The position numbers and the translations under genes are program-made. DNA of 5,237 nt, taken from Verrucomicrobiota bacterium. GTDB lineage: Bacteria; Verrucomicrobiota; Verrucomicrobiia; Limisphaerales; UBA1412. The first letter of the stretch is position 1; each line of letters starts with the position of its first letter. The notes under the pieces are model-generated. The model saw only the letters and a program-made list of their open reading frames with translations. It made no database searches and was not told the origin of the DNA. The stretch covers positions 1 through 5,237 of the forward strand of contig JAFZAR010000044.1 of assembly GCA_017557085.1 (NCBI GenBank). The letters are read 5' to 3'. This document shows positions 1 to 5,237 of this stretch, one piece after another.

Positions 1-130
1 GATCCAAAGCCACAGGCAACATCATCTCATTTTTCAATGCGGGACCATTCGGTGTCGAGACCGGCTCCAACGTCTGGAGAGGATCCGGCACCAGTCCGCC
101 GCATACGACAATCTGATAAGCACTTGTCAT
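1..130 (-). CDS. etfB: Electron transfer flavoprotein beta subunit (EtfB/FixA), N-terminal 43 residues, partial
   Basis: Only the first 43 codons are present; the rest lies beyond base 1. The visible protein begins MTSAYQIVVCGGLVPDPLQT and continues through LEPV, GPALKNEMMLP and VALD. The hydrophobic strand QIVVCGG followed by VPDPLQTLEP is the start I associate with ETF beta subunits of anaerobes and PVC bacteria. There it forms the first strand of the adenine-nucleotide-binding alpha/beta domain. ETF beta works as a heterodimer with ETF alpha, carrying FAD and passing electrons from flavin dehydrogenases to a quinone oxidoreductase or a bifurcating partner. The ATG at 128-130 is the only plausible start. 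It lies 15 bases after the ispE stop in an AT-rich gap without a Shine-Dalgarno site. Co-transcription with ispE is likely from spacing, though the two have no obvious functional link. The alpha subunit would be expected next, outside the window. The call rests on a short stretch, so it is moderately sure. Confidence 0.62.
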   Translation of the reverse strand, partial: MTSAYQIVVCGGLVPDPLQTLEPVSTPNGPALKNEMMLPVALD

Positions 131-145
131 AAAATATATTAAAAA

Positions 146-1015
146 TCAAAGTTTCGCGGAAGCGATCCACATATTGCCGCCGAACCGCTCTTTCAGCAGA
201 TCCGACATCCGCTTTGCCCGGACGGGATCGGATATCAAAGCGAAGGTCGTGGACCCGCTGCCCGACATAAGGGTAACATCCGCGCCATTCTCTCTCAAGA
301 ACTTCTGATACTCTGCCAGGATCGGATACTCCGCTAACACAGGCGCTTCCAAGGAATTATAAAAGAGCGGAGCCGCCTCTTTCAGTGTGGAGGAGCGCAA
401 GGCTTCCACAAATTCCTCCACTCGTCCCGGACGTCCTTTCTGATGAACGGGATAATTGGCCAGCGCTTTATACGCCCAGCCTGTTGAGACTCCGAAATCG
501 GGCTTCATCAGAAGGATCCAAACATCCTCTAACGCCTTGAAACGAGGCAGTTCTATCAGCTTCTCTCCCCTGCCACGGCCGATCGCCGGCGCATCCAGCA
601 GGAAAAACGGGACATCTGAGCCCAGCGGTGTCGCCAGCTCATGCAATTCATTAGCATTCAGCGGGTTTCCAAACTCCTGATTCAGGGACTTAAGTGTGAC
701 GGCCGCGTTGGCACTGCCGCCGCCCAGTCCCGCCTCCGAAGGCAAGTTCTTGACCAGATGTATCTTGCCGTGAGGTTCTATCCGTGCCTTGGCAAAAAAC
801 TCCATTGCCGCCCGATAGACTAAATTCTCCGGTCCCGTGGGGATCCTGTCCGTGCTGCAGGTAAACTGGAAAGGACTCTCTTCCTTGCTGATCTCGATAC
901 GGTCATAGACCGGCACCGGCAGAAACAGCGTCTCCAGATCGTGGAAACCATCCGGCCGCCGTCCCAGGATGTTCAGCATGAGATTGACCTTGCAGGGAGA
1001 TAAATAGGCTGACAT
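146..1015 (-). CDS. ispE: 4-diphosphocytidyl-2-C-methyl-D-erythritol kinase (IspE)
   Basis: This cytoplasmic GHMP-family kinase phosphorylates the 2-OH of CDP-methylerythritol with ATP, the fourth step of the MEP route to IPP and DMAPP. At 289 residues it has the usual family length. The substrate-binding start is CKVNLMLNILGRRPDGFHDL (residues 8-27), with K9 matching the conserved active-site lysine. The glycine-rich ATP loop is GLGGGSANAA (96-105). GSDVPFF (132-138) supplies the catalytic aspartate D134; many homologues have GADVPFF there. The C-terminal GHMP motif is MSGSGSTTFAL (250-260). All three GHMP motifs are intact, so it should be active. The ATG at 1013-1015 is chosen because it sits just before the conserved N-terminal strand. 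No Shine-Dalgarno site precedes it; instead a strong hairpin ends about 12 bases upstream. It is followed 15 bases later by the ETF-beta gene, while the lipoprotein gene lies 70 bases upstream. The identification is firm. Confidence 0.96.
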   Translation of the reverse strand: MSAYLSPCKVNLMLNILGRRPDGFHDLETLFLPVPVYDRIEISKEESPFQFTCSTDRIPTGPENLVYRAAMEFFAKARIEPHGKIHLVKNLPSEAGLGGGSANAAVTLKSLNQEFGNPLNANELHELATPLGSDVPFFLLDAPAIGRGRGEKLIELPRFKALEDVWILLMKPDFGVSTGWAYKALANYPVHQKGRPGRVEEFVEALRSSTLKEAAPLFYNSLEAPVLAEYPILAEYQKFLRENGADVTLMSGSGSTTFALISDPVRAKRMSDLLKERFGGNMWIASAKL

Positions 1016-1026
1016 ATAAAACGACA

Positions 1027-1064
1027 GACCGCCTTCTTCAGATCATCACTGAAGTCAGGCGGCC
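1027..1064 (-). terminator. Hairpin between the lipoprotein gene and ispE; probable terminator or attenuator
   Basis: The outer stem pairs 1029-1034 with 1057-1062 (CCGCCT/AGGCGG on the plus strand). The inner stem pairs 1036-1041 with 1049-1054 (CTTCAG/CTGAAG). They are separated by a 1x2 internal loop and closed by a 7-base loop at 1042-1048, giving 12 pairs, 8 of them G-C. On the minus strand it follows the lipoprotein stop by about 20 bases and is preceded by an A-tract. The downstream U-tract is poor (TGTCGTTTTAT) and runs straight into the ispE ATG. On the plus strand TTTT follows the stem directly, so it could also stop antisense transcription. Partial termination or a 5'-UTR control element for ispE are both possible. 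Confidence 0.55.
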
Positions 1065-1085
1065 TTTTAAAAAAGGAAATTCTTT

Positions 1086-1523
1086 TTATTCAAAGACAGT
1101 GAATCTGCTGCCCGGAATAAACGGAGCAATATCTCCACGAGGACCGAAACCGATCTTGGTAGACGGATCCCACATGGTATCGGCCATCGGGCTCGGTGTG
1201 TAATTATCCGGATAACGAGGATATGCCGGATAAATAAATCCCTTGTCATAAGGTCCAAAAGGACTGCTCACGATTTCCGCCACACCGACACCGGTGCGGG
1301 CCAGAGAACGGCAGAAGCCTTTCAGGAAACCTTTGGTCACACCACTGCGACCATCCCAAACTGCTCCCTGCTCCATCTCATAACGCAGTTCGCCCCAACG
1401 GAGTAACTCACCCGTATTGGAGATTCCACGGCCCATCTTCGTAGCAGGACCTTCACAGCCGGCCAGGAACACAACTCCCGCCAGTGCGACAACTAAAGGT
1501 AACGTCTTTGCAGCACGCATCAT
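1086..1523 (-). CDS. Small lipoprotein, exosortase system-associated TIGR04073 family
   Basis: From the preferred start at 1521-1523 this is a 145-residue secreted protein. It begins MMRAAK, has a hydrophobic stretch, then the lipobox LAGC with the lipidated cysteine at residue 23 (bases 1455-1457). The mature part has KMGRGISN, then GVTKGFLKGFCRSLARTGVG and VAEIVSSPFGPY, ending in a Tyr-Pro-rich tail (YPAYPRYPDNY). The order 'K-hGRGhxN ... GxxKGhxxxhxRxGVGhxEhhxxP ... YP' is what I know from TIGR04073, a family found in PVC-group genomes that encode exosortase sorting. Its molecular role is unknown; the lipobox places it on a membrane facing the periplasm, probably the outer one. An in-frame ATG at 1617-1619 would add 32 AT-rich, Lys/Glu-rich codons before the signal peptide. 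I reject it because that n-region would be far too long and because the stretch looks like a promoter spacer. The family call is fairly sure; the start is moderately sure. Confidence 0.8.
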   Translation of the reverse strand: MMRAAKTLPLVVALAGVVFLAGCEGPATKMGRGISNTGELLRWGELRYEMEQGAVWDGRSGVTKGFLKGFCRSLARTGVGVAEIVSSPFGPYDKGFIYPAYPRYPDNYTPSPMADTMWDPSTKIGFGPRGDIAPFIPGSRFTVFE

Positions 1524-1536
1524 AAAAACCGGACTT

Positions 1537-1565
1537 ATTAAACCAATAAAACGGCCTTCTGTAAA
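1537..1565 (-). promoter_or_regulatory. Candidate sigma70-type promoter for the lipoprotein gene
   Basis: Read on the minus strand, TTTACA at 1565-1560 (5 of 6 to TTGACA) is separated by exactly 17 bases from TTTAAT at 1542-1537 (5 of 6 to TATAAT). It lies in a 96-base spacer of about 29% GC between the chorismatase-like gene and the lipoprotein signal peptide, much more AT-rich than the surroundings. Transcription would start near 1529-1530, leaving only a 6-7 base leader before the ATG at 1523. Such a short leader fits the lack of a Shine-Dalgarno site, but chance matches in AT-rich DNA are common. Confidence 0.38.
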
Positions 1566-1619
1566 GTGTGTTTTTTCTTTTTTGTTCACTTTCTCTAAAA
1601 ACTTTTCAATTTCTTGCAT

Positions 1620-2834
1620 TTAATTCCGCTTCTTTTCCCTTCCCGCGATACCGTCCAGCTCAAAAAGAAGCTCATCCCGGCAGACATCCGCTTTGCATAT
1701 CACCATGGGAAGATCAGACAATCCCCTTTCTTCCATGATCTTCAGGAACAGAGGGAGATCTTTCTCCTGTTTAATGAAGGCCGTAGCCGAACATATATCC
1801 GTCAAAGTGAAACCGGCCTCGCTGATCAGCGCCTCGATCGTGTCCATCGTGCGGCGTATCTGTGCCTCGGTATCGCCCAGGCAAACACTTGCGCCTGTTT
1901 CATCAATGGATGCCGTTCCGGAGATCTGCACTTCCGCGTAGTCACTGTTTTCGGTGACCGACGCTCTGGCAAAGGCCGCACCATAGCGGAATGCGTCTTT
2001 CTGTTTGCGGTTGGTCAAACGCCTCACCGTGAAACCGGAATCTTCCGGGATCTCCGCCGCGATCAAGTCTATCGTACAAGCCGCTCCGCTCAAATTCCTT
2101 CCGCGGATCCCTGTGCTCGCCGGCAGATAGCATTCTCTGGCCGGGGTCACTTCGCTTTTTTCGATGTCCGGCATGATCCCCACCCGGCGATAGAACGCGC
2201 TGCGGGCTTCATTGAAGGGCGTGTACCATTCCAGAATCTTATCCAGATAGATCCAGGTCCTTGCCACGGAACGATAATCCAATCCCTGTCCTTGAAGCAG
2301 GGCTTCGGCACGGCGCAGGGCTTCCGTGGTCTGCTGCGGACGGAATTCGGACAAGCCCAGATCCTGCATATCCTGTATCATCAGGAACCGTGCGCCGTTC
2401 TCCTTCCACTGATGACCGCGGATGATCCCCTCTTTGTCCGTGATCGGTTCCGGGCAGGTCGCTTTCTCTCCGGGGATGACCGCTTCGATCTGTATCCCGG
2501 AAAAACCATTGCAGCTTTTTCCGTTCCCGCTGTAGCACGGTTTCCCGTCTATCGCGGTGACACAGGCATGGAGCTGTGTCGGCTGATCCGCTTTTGCCCA
2601 GGCGGTTTTCACCAGGTTCAAATACTCCTCCGAACCAAACCAGCGCTCATGGATGACGACCGCTTTTTCCTGATTCAGCCGGGCAAGAAGCTGTTCTTCC
2701 AGAAAACGAAGACTCCCCTGAAAATCGTCAGGCAGAGATTCAAAATATCCCACGATAAAAAGGTGCGGACCGTGTTTCCTCTGATGTATCCGCAAAGATT
2801 GCTGATGATATACAACTTTATCCATATAAATCAT
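1620..2834 (-). CDS. Chorismatase-like (FkbO/Hyg5/XanB2 type) two-domain YjgF/Rid-fold protein
   Basis: This is a 404-residue protein with no signal peptide, so cytoplasmic. The N-terminal half (about 1-215) is a divergent Rid-like domain ending in RTWIYLDKILEWYTPFNEAR (192-211), a segment typical of chorismatases. After a linker with GRNLSGAACTIDLIAA (245-260) comes the C-terminal Rid domain: ISGTASI (304-310), GDTEAQIRRTMDTIEALI (320-337), and finally CRDELLFELDG (385-395). There E392 aligns by memory with the conserved catalytic glutamate of chorismatases. Known members hydrolyse or isomerise chorismate to dihydroxycyclohexadienoate or hydroxybenzoates. The usual 'GH' I remember after SGTASI is replaced by DETGAS, so the product may differ or activity may be altered. 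The ATG at 2832-2834 overlaps the upstream stop by ATGA; Met4 (2823-2825) is an alternative start. No Shine-Dalgarno site is present, so coupling to the PD40 gene is expected. A Rid deaminase-like role is the main alternative. Confidence 0.62.
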   Translation of the reverse strand: MIYMDKVVYHQQSLRIHQRKHGPHLFIVGYFESLPDDFQGSLRFLEEQLLARLNQEKAVVIHERWFGSEEYLNLVKTAWAKADQPTQLHACVTAIDGKPCYSGNGKSCNGFSGIQIEAVIPGEKATCPEPITDKEGIIRGHQWKENGARFLMIQDMQDLGLSEFRPQQTTEALRRAEALLQGQGLDYRSVARTWIYLDKILEWYTPFNEARSAFYRRVGIMPDIEKSEVTPARECYLPASTGIRGRNLSGAACTIDLIAAEIPEDSGFTVRRLTNRKQKDAFRYGAAFARASVTENSDYAEVQISGTASIDETGASVCLGDTEAQIRRTMDTIEALISEAGFTLTDICSATAFIKQEKDLPLFLKIMEERGLSDLPMVICKADVCRDELLFELDGIAGREKKRN

Positions 2835-4327
2835 TTATTCTGTTCTTTAAAGGAGGAATACCCCTCCTCCGGCGGCTGTTCTTTCTCAACATTCTTTCCG
2901 CCGTCAGTGGTACCTACTTTCACCACACGCTCCCGGCTCATCACGGCCCGACCCAATTCTTTCGGATCGCTCTTCACAGCACCCGTGATCAGTTCCGGGA
3001 TATTATAAGTTTTGATAAAATACTCGTAAAAATGGGGATCCTTCTGAGGCAGAACGAACGGCTTGGAAGCGTGTCCACCGGCATCCATATACGCAAAGTG
3101 CGGACGCGCCAGAACACCGTCTATACGCTTACTGCTGAAAACCATCCAGCGTCCGTTGCTGGACCAGCAGTGCCAGGTATCGGCTTTGTCGCTGTTGTGT
3201 TCCATGGGACGAACCGCACGCGACTCCAGATCCATCAGCCAGATATCCGCGCTGGGCTGATAAACGGGGAAATTCCCTCTCTCGAACACGGTATAGGCCA
3301 GGAATCTGCCGTCCGGCGAAACTCTGGGCTGGGCAGTGCTGACCCGGTTGGTCCATCCGCTGAAAAGCATTTCCGCCTCAGAGAAATGAGACGTGGCCGG
3401 ATCCCAGCGCGCTCTCAGCAAGTCGAAACGGATATCATTGAACTTTGACTGAGGCAGATCCGGTGCCCTGCAAAAGTAGAGGTATTCCCCTTTGTTATCC
3501 CAGCTGGGCCAGGATTCGTAATAATGTTCCGTAGCCAGCGCCGGCTGTGAGGTCGTCTTATAAGTATCCAGATTCAGGATGCCGACTTCACCGGCCTTGT
3601 CATAGACCTCGCGGCCTTCGCCCCAGGTATGGAAAAAGATGGACGGACCGTTGGCCGTGTAGGCGATGACGTTCGTCTCCGGGTTCCAGCTGTAGTAGGT
3701 AAAGGTCTTGCGCAGGACTTCGACCGGCGCGTTTTCTCTCACACGGACGATGGGATGCTGGATCTTGGGCAGACGCACATGGAAGGTCATCTGTTCCGGG
3801 GAGTTTTTCTGGAACTGATGGCAGTTCAGACAAGCGCCTTCGATGCGGCTGTTATGCAGGATCTCCTTTTCCTCAAAGGTCTCCAGATTCCGCTGATAGA
3901 TCCCCATATCGTTGTAAGTATTGAAGATGGAGCGCATCAGGCGGTATGCCAGCCAGCTGTCCAGCGGTTCTTTGGCGATCCGGTTGGTGATCGTCCCGCA
4001 GTTCCGCCAGCTGCCCGACTCTTCTTTCAGAGCAATATCCCAGTAAAGCTCCTGTCCGGCGTTCTGCGCCAGCAGTTGTTTCCATTTCGTCTCCGGGATG
4101 ATGATTTCCGGTTTGGAACCGCTGATCTCCAGCGTTTCGCCCTGAGCCGCGCGGATCTTCACCTGATAGGCTTTGGCCGGATTCCGGATGTAGAAATCCA
4201 TCGGCGCAATATTGGGCGGCAGGGTCACTCCGCTGTAATCGGGAAAGATATCCGCCTGTTCCGCCGCAGACATTTGCGCGGATCCGAATGTCAGGCTCAG
4301 CAAAATCAAAAAACACAGGATCCTCAT
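2831..4327 (-). CDS. Secreted TolB/PD40-like beta-propeller protein with one c-type haem motif
   Basis: This is a 498-residue exported protein. Residues 1-17 are a signal peptide (hydrophobic core ILCFLILLSLTF, cleavage likely after GSA at 17 or MSA at 21). Residues 40-160 resemble a carbohydrate-binding or Ig-like beta domain. CLNCH (166-170, bases 3832-3818) is the only CxxCH and marks covalent attachment of one haem in the periplasm, requiring cytochrome c maturation. From about 205 onward there are propeller blades of the PD40 kind: YSWNPETNVIAYTA (212-225), ESWPSWDNKGEYLYF (271-285), PRVSPDGRFLAYTV (334-347) and CWSSNGRWMVFSSKR (387-401). The C-terminal tail is charged. From memory, Bacteroidetes carry similar proteins with the same haem-then-propeller order. 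The function is unknown; electron transfer or redox sensing tied to an envelope complex is my inference. The start has a strong Shine-Dalgarno site and overlaps the DUF6057 stop by ATGA. The next gene also overlaps by 4 bases. Confidence 0.8.
   Translation of the reverse strand: MRILCFLILLSLTFGSAQMSAAEQADIFPDYSGVTLPPNIAPMDFYIRNPAKAYQVKIRAAQGETLEISGSKPEIIIPETKWKQLLAQNAGQELYWDIALKEESGSWRNCGTITNRIAKEPLDSWLAYRLMRSIFNTYNDMGIYQRNLETFEEKEILHNSRIEGACLNCHQFQKNSPEQMTFHVRLPKIQHPIVRVRENAPVEVLRKTFTYYSWNPETNVIAYTANGPSIFFHTWGEGREVYDKAGEVGILNLDTYKTTSQPALATEHYYESWPSWDNKGEYLYFCRAPDLPQSKFNDIRFDLLRARWDPATSHFSEAEMLFSGWTNRVSTAQPRVSPDGRFLAYTVFERGNFPVYQPSADIWLMDLESRAVRPMEHNSDKADTWHCWSSNGRWMVFSSKRIDGVLARPHFAYMDAGGHASKPFVLPQKDPHFYEYFIKTYNIPELITGAVKSDPKELGRAVMSRERVVKVGTTDGGKNVEKEQPPEEGYSSFKEQNK
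2851..2868 (-). promoter_or_regulatory. Possible hairpin masking an AGGAGG near the chorismatase-like gene start
   Basis: On the minus strand AGGAGG (2868-2863) can pair perfectly with CCTCCT (2856-2851) across a 6-base loop, giving a 6-bp stem with possible flanking G-T pairs. It lies inside the last codons of the PD40 gene, 16 bases before the ATG of the next gene. It may affect ribosome re-initiation at the ATGA junction. It may equally be a by-product of the codons for Glu-Glu-Gly-Tyr-Ser-Ser. Confidence 0.3.
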
Positions 4328-5237
4328 TCTTCATCCTCCTCCTGTTTCACCTTCAGGCTGCCCGTCATGGAAAACAGATGATAGAACCAGTAAGTATCCC
4401 CATAGACCGGGGCCAGCGCCTCAAAGATCTTCTCCGAGCCGGCTTTCGCGTTCCGGCTGTAGAGTTCTCTGAAATGCTGGAAACGCGCCTCCGTATGGGG
4501 CGAGATCGTATAGCCGCTCAGCGAAAGGGCGGGATCCTCCTGCCGCGCGCTGCAAAGCGCCTCCTCGATATGCCGGGGCAGCCGGCTATAGTTCTGAGCG
4601 CGGAACACCGGCAGCAGACTGATGATCCCGGCGTGGTTTTTATACCCCAGGTATTCCGCGGCCAGGAATTCCAGCGCCATCTGATGCCGGGGATCGTTTT
4701 TCAGGCTCTGCCGCATCTGGAATTCCGCCGGATCGGCCGACGCGAAATAATTTTCTGTAAAGCGGTGCGCGTAATACGGTTTCACTGCCGGATGCTCTTT
4801 CATCGCGGGATCCACCCGGCTGGCGGCCAGCAGTTCTTCGGCGCGCTTCTTCCACAAAGGATTTCTTGCCAGATAGTTCCAATAGACACGGGCGATCTTC
4901 GGCTGTTCTTTCAGGGTATAGATAATGCCCAGATCGTAATAGACTTCCGGCGCGTCTCCGACTCTCTCCAGCGTTTCCATCGCGAAATGTTCCCCCGAAT
5001 TGACGAACCCCATCGCCAGCATCGTCTTGTAATACGGTTCCGGAGCCACGAAAGGAACGGTCGGCAGCACCGCCGTCTGCTTATCCAGCGGGAACATGAA
5101 CAGGTTTTCCAGCAGTTGTCCCTGCTGATAGAGGCTGCGGCGGACGGTGTAAGCCACAGTCGGGCTCATCCCGTTCAGTGAGGAGGCGCGCACCAGGGCT
5201 TTCACATAGTTCCCCCGGCTGGCCAGACTCAGGATAC
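4324..5237 (-). CDS. DUF6057-family protein, C-terminal 303 residues, partial
   Basis: The reading frame is open to the window edge, so the start lies beyond base 5237; a GTG at 5203-5205 is internal, not a start. The visible part is helical-repeat, TPR-like. It contains VKALVRASSLNGMSPTVAY, then EVYYDLGIIYTLKEQPKIAR, a long DPAMKEHPAVKPYY section, then RHQMALEFLAAEYLGYKNHA, and closes with APVYGDTYWFYHLFSM and an acidic tail (EEDEE). The pattern 'MALEFLAAEYL ... SRLPRHIEEAL ... ISPH ... YGDTYWFYHLF' matches my memory of DUF6057 proteins from Bacteroidetes. Those usually carry several transmembrane helices in the N-terminal half, which would be outside this window. No catalytic motif is visible, so a scaffold or partner-binding role at the membrane is inferred. 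Its TGA overlaps the PD40 start (ATGA), and its last codons double as the Shine-Dalgarno site of that gene. The family call is good; the function is unknown. Confidence 0.72.
   Translation of the reverse strand, partial: ILSLASRGNYVKALVRASSLNGMSPTVAYTVRRSLYQQGQLLENLFMFPLDKQTAVLPTVPFVAPEPYYKTMLAMGFVNSGEHFAMETLERVGDAPEVYYDLGIIYTLKEQPKIARVYWNYLARNPLWKKRAEELLAASRVDPAMKEHPAVKPYYAHRFTENYFASADPAEFQMRQSLKNDPRHQMALEFLAAEYLGYKNHAGIISLLPVFRAQNYSRLPRHIEEALCSARQEDPALSLSGYTISPHTEARFQHFRELYSRNAKAGSEKIFEALAPVYGDTYWFYHLFSMTGSLKVKQEEDEE
4335..4343 (-). promoter_or_regulatory. Strong ribosome binding site of the PD40/haem gene
   Basis: AGGAGGAGG on the minus strand ends 7 bases before the ATG at 4325-4327, an ideal distance. 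It is made from the last Glu-Glu-Asp codons of the DUF6057 gene, so the acidic tail of one protein encodes the ribosome site of the next. It fixes the start of the PD40 gene and is the only textbook Shine-Dalgarno site in the window. Confidence 0.7.

Noticed and set aside
1204..1215. Perfect palindrome TTATCCGGATAA, followed by a second CCGGATAA
   Set aside because: It lies inside the lipoprotein's Tyr-Pro-rich tail, where repeated Tyr-Pro codons explain the repeated units; there is no sign of an operator.
1617..1619. ATG abutting the previous stop as the lipoprotein start
   Set aside because: It would place 33 charged, AT-rich codons before the signal peptide, far longer than a normal n-region; kept only as a possibility in the findings.
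2848..2856. Plus-strand AAAGGAGG as a ribosome site for a plus-strand gene
   Set aside because: No credible plus-strand gene follows; it is the complement of Ser-Ser-Phe codons in the PD40 gene.
1614..3008. A 464-codon plus-strand open frame opposite the chorismatase-like gene
   Set aside because: It is antisense to a well-supported gene, crosses the gene boundary at 2831-2834, and its product is a low-complexity mix rich in Arg, Phe and His with no recognisable domain.
3629..5181. Two long plus-strand open frames (3629-4381 and 4288-5181)
   Set aside because: They mirror the PD40 and DUF6057 genes in antisense, overlap each other, and their products have the Arg/Gln/His-rich look of antisense translation without any domain.
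5203..5205. GTG as the start of the DUF6057-like protein
   Set aside because: The frame stays open to the window edge with protein-like sequence (ILSLASRGNY) before it, and no ribosome site precedes it, so the gene is simply cut.

Overview
The window is a compact bacterial fragment of about 54% GC by eye. All five genes I can support lie on the minus strand, so transcription runs from high to low coordinates. No rRNA, tRNA, IS element, CRISPR array or phage gene is visible, and no gene-free stretch exceeds 100 bases. The gene content points to the PVC group, most plausibly Lentisphaerota/Victivallales or a close relative. The evidence is a lipoprotein of the exosortase-associated TIGR04073 type, an ETF-beta start of the 'VPDPLQTLEP' type, and genes I otherwise associate with Bacteroidetes (DUF6057 and a TolB/PD40 protein with one haem site). 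This placement is an inference from remembered families, not from a search.

Region 1 (5237 down to 1620) is a tight three-gene unit. It starts with the C-terminal part of a DUF6057-type helical-repeat protein, cut by the window edge. Next is a secreted PD40/TolB-like propeller protein with a single CLNCH haem-attachment motif. Last is a two-domain protein resembling the chorismatase (FkbO/Hyg5/XanB2) branch of the YjgF/Rid fold. Both junctions are 4-bp ATGA overlaps, so the three are almost certainly co-transcribed and translationally coupled. I read this as an uncharacterised envelope-linked cassette that pairs a cytoplasmic chorismate-type enzyme with a periplasmic haem/propeller protein and an envelope-associated repeat protein. 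This is the most interesting part of the window.

Region 2 (1619 down to 1086) is a 96-base AT-rich spacer of about 29% GC with a fair sigma70-like promoter. It is followed by a short lipoprotein gene of the TIGR04073 family. An in-frame ATG abuts the stop of the chorismatase-like gene, but the signal peptide begins 32 codons later and I prefer the internal start.

Region 3 (1085 down to 1) opens with a strong GC-rich hairpin, either a terminator or an attenuator. It lies directly before ispE, the CDP-ME kinase of the MEP isoprenoid pathway. Fifteen bases after ispE comes the start of an electron-transfer flavoprotein beta subunit, cut by the window edge. Shine-Dalgarno sites are mostly missing; only the PD40 gene has a textbook AGGAGG. 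The window is also rich in GATC and especially GGATCC.
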